A stretch of 21,641 nt of DNA from Chloroflexota bacterium (GTDB taxonomy: Bacteria > Chloroflexota > Dehalococcoidia > SZUA-161). How positions within the stretch are numbered: the first letter of the stretch is position 1; every line of letters starts with the position of its first letter. This document shows positions 6,837-13,583 of the stretch, piece after piece. The stretch is taken from the NCBI GenBank assembly GCA_030668425.1, contig DAOUTY010000004.1:1-21641 (forward strand). Direction: 5' to 3'. The position numbers and the translations under genes were made by a program. The notes beneath the pieces were generated by a model. That model was given only the letters and a program-made list of their open reading frames with translations. It had not been told where the DNA came from and did not search any database.

Positions 6837-8428
6837 TGAAACTACGGTTATTGCTACAAATCGCTTGTGTCCTAATCGTGCTGGCATTGCTCGCCACAGC
6901 CTGCTCCTCAGGGGGCCCAGGACCCGGTGACATCACATCCAACGGAACCTTGACCCTCTTCGACGTTGGCCCGTTAACTCTCGACCCAGCGTTAGCACGG
7001 TCTGATACATCACTGACATACATTGTCGAGATTTTCAGCGGCTTGGTCAGCTTCGACCCGGAACTCAACCTGGTACCAGAAATCGCCGAAAGATGGGAGA
7101 TAAGCAGCGACGGCAAGACCTATACCTTCTACCTACGTGACAGCGTCAAGTTCCACAACGGCAGAGAAGTCACCGCCAGCGATTTCAAGTACTCTATGGA
7201 ACGTGCCTGTAACCCAGCAACCGGATCACAGACTGCCGAGACTTATCTCGGCGATATCGTCGGCGCGAGAGAAAAGCTATCAGGAGAGATTGGAGAGGTA
7301 AGCGGTATCCAGGTCGTTGACGATAACACTCTTCAGATCACCATCGATGTTCCCAAGGAATACTTCCTATCCAAGCTGGCCCACCCCGTGGCTTACGTTG
7401 TCGATCAGACCAATGTAGAATCGGGAACATACTGGTGGCACAGTCCCAACGGTACTGGATCATTCCAACTCAAGGAATGGCAAAGGGACGACTTCATAAC
7501 TCTGGAGAGAAATGGCCTCTACTACTTAGAACCGCCCAAAGTAGAACAGGTCGTCTTCCTGCTCTGGGGCGGAGTGCCCATGAGAATGTACGAGACGGGA
7601 GAGATAGATATCACAGATGTCTACCTGGGAGATATCGAGAGAGTGCTCGATCCTACCAACCCTTTGAATGAAGAACTCTCTATCATTCCAGAACTCAGCC
7701 TCTCTTTTATAGGCTTCAACGCGACCAAGCCGCCCTTTGATGACGCCAGTGTGCGCCAGGCATTCTGCCACGCTATCGACAAGGACAAAATAGTTAACCT
7801 CGTCCTCAAGGATCTGGTAAACACAGCTCATGGCATACTGCCCCCTGTCATGCCTGGCTACAACGAGGATGTTCAAGGGTTAGATTTCGATGCAGACCTG
7901 GCGAAACGTTTGCTTGCCGAATCCGAATATGGCGCTGCCGCCAACTTGCCACCTATCACCCTGACCTCATACGGCAGAGGAACAGTCTCCAACCTAGAGG
8001 CAGCCCTGATTGACATGTGGCGCCGCAATTTAGGGGTGGAAGTGGAGATTAGACAGTTGGAGCCGGAGAAATACCCCTTCCTTCTGATGCAAGAGAAAGA
8101 CGAATTGCTTACGCTTGGCTGGGGAGCCGATTACCCTGACCCGCAGAATTTCCTGGACGTACTGTTTCACAGTGATACGCCGGACAATTTTGGTGAGTAC
8201 AGCAACTCCGAGGTGGATGCTTTGCTTGAAGAGGCGCGGAAGGAAACAGATGTCACTGCCCGGATGAATCTTTATCAACAAGCCGAGCAAATCCTTGTTA
8301 ACGATGCCGCTTGTATTCCCATATACTTCGACATATCCTATGTACTTACCAAACCCTACATTAAGAACCTTCCACTAGCCCCGCTGTGGATGCCCCGCCT
8401 GAAGTATATCTCTGTTGAGCCGCACTAG
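6836..8428 (+). CDS. ABC transporter substrate-binding lipoprotein, family 5 (peptide/oligopeptide type)
   Basis: A 530-residue solute-binding protein of the SBP_bac_5 (DppA/OppA) family. The N-terminus has a lipoprotein signal with lipobox LATAC, Cys23 being the expected lipidation site. Family landmarks follow: GTLTLFDVGPLTLDPALA, the EIAERWEISSDGKTYTFYLR segment, VKFHNGREVTASDFKYS, the hinge region DDASVRQAFCHAIDKDKIV, and LGWGADYPDPQNF near the ligand pocket. Its ATG shares a base with the stop of the metallopeptidase (TAATG), so the two are translated together. No permease or ATPase gene is nearby, so the transporter must be encoded elsewhere or the protein may act as a stand-alone binding protein. 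The specific ligand cannot be read from sequence. A link with the adjacent peptidase in peptide scavenging is plausible inference. Confidence 0.9.
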   Translation: MKLRLLLQIACVLIVLALLATACSSGGPGPGDITSNGTLTLFDVGPLTLDPALARSDTSLTYIVEIFSGLVSFDPELNLVPEIAERWEISSDGKTYTFYLRDSVKFHNGREVTASDFKYSMERACNPATGSQTAETYLGDIVGAREKLSGEIGEVSGIQVVDDNTLQITIDVPKEYFLSKLAHPVAYVVDQTNVESGTYWWHSPNGTGSFQLKEWQRDDFITLERNGLYYLEPPKVEQVVFLLWGGVPMRMYETGEIDITDVYLGDIERVLDPTNPLNEELSIIPELSLSFIGFNATKPPFDDASVRQAFCHAIDKDKIVNLVLKDLVNTAHGILPPVMPGYNEDVQGLDFDADLAKRLLAESEYGAAANLPPITLTSYGRGTVSNLEAALIDMWRRNLGVEVEIRQLEPEKYPFLLMQEKDELLTLGWGADYPDPQNFLDVLFHSDTPDNFGEYSNSEVDALLEEARKETDVTARMNLYQQAEQILVNDAACIPIYFDISYVLTKPYIKNLPLAPLWMPRLKYISVEPH

Positions 8429-9021
8429 TCTTCCTCTTTACACGCCTTCCTTAGCTGTTGCCATACGTAGAATAATCGCTGCCACGCAACTAGGTTAGAG
8501 AGCACTGCTATTATCCACAAAATCACCAGCATCTGATTGAAGATAAGGCCGATTGCCAACAAGATAACCCTCTCAGGACGGGTAAATAACCCCACCTCGC
8601 ACTTCAGCCCCAGCACTTCAGCCCTTGCCCTCACATAGCTAGTCATCATCGAGCCCACCAGCGCAGCACCAACCAGCACTACCTCCTGAAAGGAGCCTTG
8701 ATTCGCGTAGTAGGCTAATAAGCCCAGGAACAGAGCTGCCTCGGAAAGCCTGTCGAACGTTGAATCAAGGATGGCGCCGAATCGAGTGCTCCTCCCACTG
8801 ATTCGAGCTACTGCTCCGTCGAGCATATCGAAAGCTCCCGAGCCCAACACGAGGAAACCACCCAAAAAAAAGTGGCCTGTGGATAATACCCAGGCCGTAA
8901 CAAGTGCTACTAATAGGCCGAGAGCAGTTAAAATATTTGGACTTATCCTCGTTTTGGCAACCAGCTCAGCCGGTATTTTATTTACACGCTGTGCCAAGCT
9001 GCGTCGAGCCTTGTTGAGCAC
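8425..9021 (-). CDS. CDP-alcohol phosphatidyltransferase, probably phosphatidylinositol phosphate synthase
   Basis: This integral membrane enzyme transfers a phosphatidyl group from CDP-diacylglycerol to an alcohol. The 198 residues contain the full catalytic signature: D65, D68-G69, A72-R73, G82, D86 and D90 (DMLDGAVAR then FGAILDSTFD). About six hydrophobic segments are visible. The neighbours (inositol-3-phosphate synthase and a PimA-like mannosyltransferase upstream) point to inositol-1-phosphate as acceptor, as in mycobacterial PgsA1; this is inference, and phosphatidylglycerophosphate synthase is the main alternative. The GTG at 9021 has GAGGAG 7 nt upstream. The gene overlaps the glycosyltransferase by 44 nt, implying coupled expression. 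Its stop shares CTAG with the convergent solute-binding-protein gene. Confidence 0.85.
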   Translation of the reverse strand: MLNKARRSLAQRVNKIPAELVAKTRISPNILTALGLLVALVTAWVLSTGHFFLGGFLVLGSGAFDMLDGAVARISGRSTRFGAILDSTFDRLSEAALFLGLLAYYANQGSFQEVVLVGAALVGSMMTSYVRARAEVLGLKCEVGLFTRPERVILLAIGLIFNQMLVILWIIAVLSNLVAWQRLFYVWQQLRKACKEED

Positions 9022-10177
9022 AGGTTATCTCCTCACTTACCTTACCGGGGTAGCCCTGTAACAAATCGTTGTAATATGACATCACCTGCTGTGCTACTGT
9101 CTCCCAATTATAATCCTTGGCCTTGAGCTCAGCTATATTACCCATACTCTCACGCAGCGACTTATCCTGAAGTAACTGGAGTAGAGCATTTGCAAGGGCT
9201 TGCTCATCCCTAGGCTTAACCAGCAGGCCATTAACACCATGGTGGACAACAGCAGCATAACCTGCGATGTCCGAGGCAACTATTGGCGTACCAACAGCCA
9301 TCGCCTCCAGCAACACTATGCCGAAGCTTTCCTTATCCGTAGCTGGAGAACAGAAGATGTCGGCGCTTTTATAATAGCGAGGCAGGTCCTCATAAGATAC
9401 GTAGCCAGCGAAAACAACATCCTTCAGATTGCGCTTGATGGCAAGGCCCCGATACTTCTGCCATGAACGACCCTGGGGACCAACCACGATGAGACGGCAT
9501 TCAGGTAATTCCCTCTTAACTCGTTCATAGGCACCAAGCAGATACTTGAAACCTTTCCTTTTCTCCATCCTGCCAACAAACAGGATGTTCAACTTTCCAT
9601 CACAGTATTCTGGAATAGGAGTCACATCACCGGTGAAGTGCTGAAGGTCGATCCCATTGGGAATTATCTTGTAATCGGCCGGGAAATACTTACTAACGAA
9701 CTGAAGTGCAGCTTCGGAGACCGCTATCCTCCCATCGAGTTTGTTGAACCATCGGTTGAGACATATCGGTTTCCAAAAAGGATAGCCCCAACTTCGGGCG
9801 CGAAAGGCGTGGAAAGTGCCCACGGTGAGTTCCTGCGATGCATGGTGCAACACAGCAGTGGCTAGTGTTGGCATTAAAGGTTCGTGGATATGAATAACAT
9901 CGAACTTTTCTTGTCTTAGCATATCCCCGATACGTCTGGAGAAAACCAATTTCGGTGATACCGGACTCCGGACAACTGAGCCACTGGCATGAATTGGTAT
10001 TGGTCTGCCAAATACGATAACATCTCCATTTCTCTGCGTCTCCCGGGGATTTGAGGAGGGGGCAATAATCTTCACTTGGTGCCCCATTCGGGTGAAATTA
10101 TCCTGGAGATGGGAGATATGGATATTTACCCCGCTTGGGTAAGCGTAATCATAAGGGGAAACCAGAGCTATTTTCAT
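8978..10177 (-). CDS. GT4-family glycosyltransferase, PimA-like (probable phosphatidylinositol mannosyltransferase)
   Basis: A 399-residue GT-B enzyme. The N-terminus MKIALVSPYDYAYPSGVNIH with a following ISHL matches the PimA-type start, where the glycine-rich loop contacts donor phosphate. The C-terminal Rossmann domain has LFVGRMEKRKGF (R203, K208 for the nucleotide diphosphate) and the E-x7-E motif in KESFGIVLLEAMAVGTPIV (E283, E291). In the family, such enzymes add mannose from GDP-mannose to phosphatidylinositol on the inner leaflet. The sugar and acceptor here are inferred from the genes on either side. The ATG at 10177 is preceded by AAGGAA and lies 7 nt after the ino1 stop; a longer frame exists upstream but reads into ino1. 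The 3' end overlaps the phosphatidyltransferase gene. Confidence 0.87.
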   Translation of the reverse strand: MKIALVSPYDYAYPSGVNIHISHLQDNFTRMGHQVKIIAPSSNPRETQRNGDVIVFGRPIPIHASGSVVRSPVSPKLVFSRRIGDMLRQEKFDVIHIHEPLMPTLATAVLHHASQELTVGTFHAFRARSWGYPFWKPICLNRWFNKLDGRIAVSEAALQFVSKYFPADYKIIPNGIDLQHFTGDVTPIPEYCDGKLNILFVGRMEKRKGFKYLLGAYERVKRELPECRLIVVGPQGRSWQKYRGLAIKRNLKDVVFAGYVSYEDLPRYYKSADIFCSPATDKESFGIVLLEAMAVGTPIVASDIAGYAAVVHHGVNGLLVKPRDEQALANALLQLLQDKSLRESMGNIAELKAKDYNWETVAQQVMSYYNDLLQGYPGKVSEEITCAQQGSTQLGTACK

Positions 10178-10184
10178 AGTTTCC

Positions 10185-11315
10185 TTATTGTCTCTTCTGC
10201 CGCTTTTTACCTGTGCTACCCGCAGCGCGCGTGGCCTTTCCTGTAGAATTCCCAGCAATGAAATCCTCGGTCAGCTTTCGAGCTTCATCATCCGTGTACT
10301 GGATTGGGGGGGATTTCATAAAGTAGGCAGAAGGGCTTATTAGCGCACCAGTCAAGCCCCTGTCCAGAGCCAGTTTGCAACACCTTATCGCATCGATTAC
10401 CACTCCCGCTGAGTTGGGACTATCCCACACCTCCATCTTGAGTTCCACATTAAGTGGCACATCACCGAAGGTGCGCCCCTCCATCCGGATATAACACCAC
10501 TTGCGGTCTTCCAGCCAGGGTACATGGTCGCTGGGGCCAACATGTATATTATCCTCGCCAATGTCATAGTCCAACTGAGAAGTCACAGCCTTGGTCTTGG
10601 ATATCTTCTTGGACTCCAGTCGCTCTCGCTCAAGCATGTTGAGGAAATCCGTGTTGCCACCGAAGTTCAGCTGGTAGGTCCTCTCCATCCTTACGCCTCG
10701 GTCTCGGAAAAGCCTGGTGAGCACGCGATGGGTAATAGTTGCGCCTACCTGGGATTTGATGTCATCACCTATAACTGGCAAGCCTGCAGCCTCAAATCTA
10801 CCTTGCCAGTATTTCTCTCTCGCAATAAATACAGGAATACAATTAATGAAACTACAGCCCGCAGCAATCACTTGCTCCACATACCACTTGGTAGCCTCCT
10901 CACTGCCCACAGGAAGGTAGCTGATCACCACATCAGTCTCCCTGTCTTTGAGGATCTTAACGATGTCCGCAGTGGGTCCAGGTGCCTTGGTTATAACCTG
11001 AGAAAGGTATTTCCCCAGCCCATCGTGGGTCATACCCCTGTCTACTACTACTCCAGTGGAGGGAACATCACAGAACTTGATGGTATTATTCGGATGGGTT
11101 GATATGGCTTCTGCCAGGTCCTTGCCCACCTTGTTGCGATCTATGTCGAAGGCAGCCACAAAATTGACATCGCTGATGTGATAGCCACCCACGTTGACAT
11201 GCATTAGTCCCGGGACGAAATCATCTTCAGAAGCCTCTCGATAGTAGTACACTCCCTGAACTAATGATGAGGCACAATTCCCAACTCCTATTATGGCTAC
11301 ATTTATCTTACCCAA
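10185..11315 (-). CDS. ino1: myo-inositol-1-phosphate (inositol-3-phosphate) synthase
   Basis: The enzyme converts glucose-6-phosphate to inositol-3-phosphate using NAD+ in a redox-neutral cyclisation, the first step of inositol lipid synthesis. The 376 residues match the short actinobacterial/archaeal type rather than the eukaryotic form of over 500 residues. Visible signatures are the Rossmann GVGNCASSLVQG (residues 10-21), NCIPVFIA, GDDIKSQVGATITHR, LNFGGNTDFLNM, and KMEVWDSPNSAGVVIDAIR, which hold the NAD- and substrate-binding residues. The C-terminus adds a basic tail (GKKRQKRQ). The start is a TTG at 11315 with AAAGGAG 9 nt upstream; the first residues MGKINVAIIG fit the family. It is the first gene of a three-gene lipid operon. 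Confidence 0.95.
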   Translation of the reverse strand: MGKINVAIIGVGNCASSLVQGVYYYREASEDDFVPGLMHVNVGGYHISDVNFVAAFDIDRNKVGKDLAEAISTHPNNTIKFCDVPSTGVVVDRGMTHDGLGKYLSQVITKAPGPTADIVKILKDRETDVVISYLPVGSEEATKWYVEQVIAAGCSFINCIPVFIAREKYWQGRFEAAGLPVIGDDIKSQVGATITHRVLTRLFRDRGVRMERTYQLNFGGNTDFLNMLERERLESKKISKTKAVTSQLDYDIGEDNIHVGPSDHVPWLEDRKWCYIRMEGRTFGDVPLNVELKMEVWDSPNSAGVVIDAIRCCKLALDRGLTGALISPSAYFMKSPPIQYTDDEARKLTEDFIAGNSTGKATRAAGSTGKKRQKRQ

Positions 11316-11354
11316 GTTCTAATGCTCCTTTCCTCTGACAGTATGAAGACATAG

Positions 11355-11383
11355 TTGCCTGAGAGAAAATCTTCTGCTATCCT
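11355..11383 (+). promoter_or_regulatory. candidate promoter of the PHP-domain gene
   Basis: TTGCCT at 11355-11360 and TATCCT at 11378-11383 are 17 nt apart. Transcription would start near 11390, only about 7 nt before the ATG at 11397, so the mRNA would be nearly leaderless. That agrees with the lack of a Shine-Dalgarno there. Confidence 0.35.
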
Positions 11384-11396
11384 CGATACAGCAAAG

Positions 11397-12059
11397 ATGA
11401 TTTATGACTTCCACACCCACACTTGTATAAGCGATGGCGCCCTCTCGCCACTAGAACTAGTGCGAAGGGCGCTCGTCAACAATTACTGTGCAATTGCAAT
11501 CACTGACCATGTCGGTATCGGATATCTAGAAAGGCTGATTAACGAGATTACCACAGATTGCGCCCTGGCAGAAAAACATTGGGGCATAGTCGCTATCCCT
11601 GGCGTCGAACTTACCCACCTCCCGGCAGCAGCGATCGCAGAAGCTGCAAAAAAAGCCAAGGAGATCGGTGCCAAAATTGTGGTAATTCACGGTGAAACCA
11701 CTACAGAACCCGTTGAGCAAGGTACAAACTTGGCTGCAGTAAATTCCCCGCATGTTGATATCCTGGCACATCCTGGATTAATAACTCTCGAAGAAGCAAA
11801 ACTAGCAGCTGCCAATGACATCGACCTCGAAATAACAGCACGGAGCCTTCACTCTTCGACTAACCAACACGTTGCTCAGGTTGCCCGCCTTGCCGGAGCT
11901 AAGCTCCTCATCAACTCAGACGCTCACACCGAACTCGACCTGCTCACCTCAGAGCTGGCTCATTCTGTCGCCGCTGCCGCCGCACTCACTAATAACGAAA
12001 TTTCAGATGCGCTCCAGCACAATCCTCTCACTCTTATGAACAAGCTGCTCGCAAAGTGA
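11397..12059 (+). CDS. PHP-domain phosphoesterase (histidinol-phosphatase-like)
   Basis: PHP proteins are metal-dependent phosphoesterases built on a TIM-like barrel. The 220 residues show the four PHP motifs: MIYDFHTHTCISDGALSP (H-x-H and D), AITDHVGI, the metal-ligand histidines in VIHGET and DILAHPG, and the final LLINSDAHT. Catalytic residues look complete. The ATG at 11397 begins directly at the conserved MIYDFHTHT; a TTG 42 nt upstream extends the frame but falls in the promoter. The protein is shorter than HisK-type histidinol phosphatases and no his genes are nearby, so the substrate is unknown. It is divergent from ino1, which leaves inositol-phosphate hydrolysis as an untested possibility. 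It converges on the zinc-ribbon gene with a 28-nt gap. Confidence 0.87.
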   Translation: MIYDFHTHTCISDGALSPLELVRRALVNNYCAIAITDHVGIGYLERLINEITTDCALAEKHWGIVAIPGVELTHLPAAAIAEAAKKAKEIGAKIVVIHGETTTEPVEQGTNLAAVNSPHVDILAHPGLITLEEAKLAAANDIDLEITARSLHSSTNQHVAQVARLAGAKLLINSDAHTELDLLTSELAHSVAAAAALTNNEISDALQHNPLTLMNKLLAK

Positions 12060-12087
12060 GCTTCCTTGGAATTTCGCGACTCGACAG

Positions 12088-12228
12088 CTAGCCTTTGCCG
12101 ATTCTAAATACCGTTGTACCACACTTACCGCATTTACCTTTTGTTGCGGCCTTACCGTTCTTTAGTGTTACATTCGCCGGGCTCTGTATGTCAACCTTCT
12201 TTCTGCACTTAAAGCAATACGCCTGCAC
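12088..12228 (-). CDS. DUF5679-like small zinc-ribbon protein
   Basis: A 46-residue protein consisting only of a zinc ribbon: AYCFKC near the start and GKCGKCG near the end give two CxxC knuckles. The segment between them (VDIQSPANVTLKNGKAATKG) and the closing TVFRIGKG match the small DUF5679 family as I recall it. The start is a GTG at 12228 preceded by GGAGAGGGGG; an upstream frame extension has no homologous look. It is the last gene of the nusA-infB-truB operon, 53 nt after truB. The role is unknown; a zinc ribbon here could bind RNA or a ribosomal component, which is inference from context only. Confidence 0.72.
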   Translation of the reverse strand: MQAYCFKCRKKVDIQSPANVTLKNGKAATKGKCGKCGTTVFRIGKG

Positions 12229-12281
12229 TCTGGCACCCCCTCTCCAGTTGGTAAGAATATACACATCTGCGATAGGAAATG

Positions 12282-13190
12282 TCAAGCTTTGGTAAGTCCT
12301 TTCGCAAAAACCTTCTTTGGCCTCCAGCACTCCCCCTCCTCATCGCGGGAAAGAATAGCGAGAAAGCGCCCATCACGAGAATAAGCCCTGCACTGTCCCT
12401 CGGACGGGCTGTCCTGTTTCACCAACATAAGCGGGCGTCCGTTGACTATTGAACACTCCTCGTCGTCAGTAACAGTCACGGCCGGCAAATGATAAACAGC
12501 GATATCGATGGAATGGATAAGCTCAGTCCATCGGTTGCTCTTAAAGGCACTCTCGACCTCGGAAATTGTGATCGCGTCCTTAATGTGAAAAGGCCCGCTA
12601 CTAATGCGGACCAGATTGCTGAGATGGGCACCACATCCCAGCTTTGCCCCTAAATCATGAGCCAAAGAACGTATATAAGTCCCTTTACTGCACTCCACCT
12701 CCAAACTTAGCAAAGGAGGACGCCATTCCAATACCTCAATACGGTAGAACTCAACCTTCCTTGTTTTTCTCGGCAGTTCGATCCCAGCTCGGGCCCAGCG
12801 GTAAAGTGGTACACCCTGATGCTTGACAGCGCTGTACATAGGAGGGACCTGCTCTACAGAACCCTTAAAAGAGTATGTGGCAACCTCTACATCTTCTCTA
12901 GTTAGCGCTGTGGTATCCCCTCCCCCAACGATCCTGCCCGTAGCATCATAGGTATCTGTGGATATCCCTAATTTGATCTCGGCCTGGTAAACCTTCCTTG
13001 TGTCAACCAAGAATTCAACCAACCTGGTCCCTTGTCCAAGGTAGATCGGAAGAACACCAGTAGCTTCAGGATCCAAGGTTCCACCATGCCCCACCCTCCG
13101 CTCTCCGCTCAATCTCCTGACGACAGCCACAACCTCAAATGACGTTTTCCCCTTGGGCTTGTCCAGGTTTAGAATCCCGTCAATAGCCAC
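12282..13190 (-). CDS. truB: tRNA pseudouridine-55 synthase
   Basis: TruB isomerises U55 to pseudouridine in the T-loop of tRNAs. The 302 residues contain the opening GILNLDKPKGKTS, the catalytic loop GHGGTLDPEATGVL with nucleophile D40, VPPMYSAVKHQGVPLY, and CSKGTYIRSLAHDLG. A C-terminal PUA-like region follows residue 240. The start is a GTG at 13190, 2 nt after the rbfA stop (TAG AG GTG), so translation is almost certainly coupled to rbfA. Lengths and motifs are normal for the family. Confidence 0.95.
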   Translation of the reverse strand: MAIDGILNLDKPKGKTSFEVVAVVRRLSGERRVGHGGTLDPEATGVLPIYLGQGTRLVEFLVDTRKVYQAEIKLGISTDTYDATGRIVGGGDTTALTREDVEVATYSFKGSVEQVPPMYSAVKHQGVPLYRWARAGIELPRKTRKVEFYRIEVLEWRPPLLSLEVECSKGTYIRSLAHDLGAKLGCGAHLSNLVRISSGPFHIKDAITISEVESAFKSNRWTELIHSIDIAVYHLPAVTVTDDEECSIVNGRPLMLVKQDSPSEGQCRAYSRDGRFLAILSRDEEGECWRPKKVFAKGLTKA

Positions 13191-13192
13191 CT

Positions 13193-13561
13193 CTAGTCCA
13201 CTTCACCAGGACTGTCATTGGAAGCCACCTCATCAATCAGTTCAAGAAGGCGACTCCCTCGCTCGATAGACTCATCCCTATGGAAAACCAGTTCCGGAAT
13301 ATAGCGCAGCGTGACACGTTCAGCCAAGCCGCGACGCAAAAAACCAGAGGCTGCAGCGAGCCCTTGGTCCACTCGCTTCTTCTCCTCCTCAGAACCCATA
13401 ACGCTGACAAAGACCTTAGCACTTCTTAGATCAGGAGAAGTATCCACCTCGGTTACGCTCAATAAGCCGCTAAGTCTGGGGTCCCTGATCTCGCGCATTA
13501 GTAGCTCACTTATCTCTCTACGTATAACATCATTGACCCTGGCCATGCGCCGCGTACTCAT
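13193..13561 (-). CDS. rbfA: 30S ribosome-binding factor A
   Basis: RbfA helps mature the 5' end of 16S rRNA and supports 30S assembly. The 122 residues show the single KH-like fold: MARVNDVIRREISELL, REIRDPRLSGLLSVTEVDTSPDLRSAKVFVSV (split across two strands) and LRYIPELVFHRDESIERG. The ATG at 13561 is preceded by GGAGTG; a longer reading runs back into infB and is not used. It lies 22 nt after the infB stop and 2 nt before truB. Confidence 0.95.
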   Translation of the reverse strand: MSTRRMARVNDVIRREISELLMREIRDPRLSGLLSVTEVDTSPDLRSAKVFVSVMGSEEEKKRVDQGLAAASGFLRRGLAERVTLRYIPELVFHRDESIERGSRLLELIDEVASNDSPGEVD

Positions 13562-13583
13562 TTCACTCCGCTCTAGATCGCGT

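Noticed and set aside
6836..8428. Complete ABC importer operon
   Set aside because: Only the binding protein is present; no permease or ATPase flanks it.
10178..10258. 27-residue N-terminal extension of the glycosyltransferase
   Set aside because: It reads into the ino1 3' end; MKIALVSPY at 10177 is the family start with AAGGAA upstream.
10524..11102. 192-residue plus-strand frame opposite ino1
   Set aside because: Antisense shadow of a well-conserved enzyme; no ribosome-binding site or motif.
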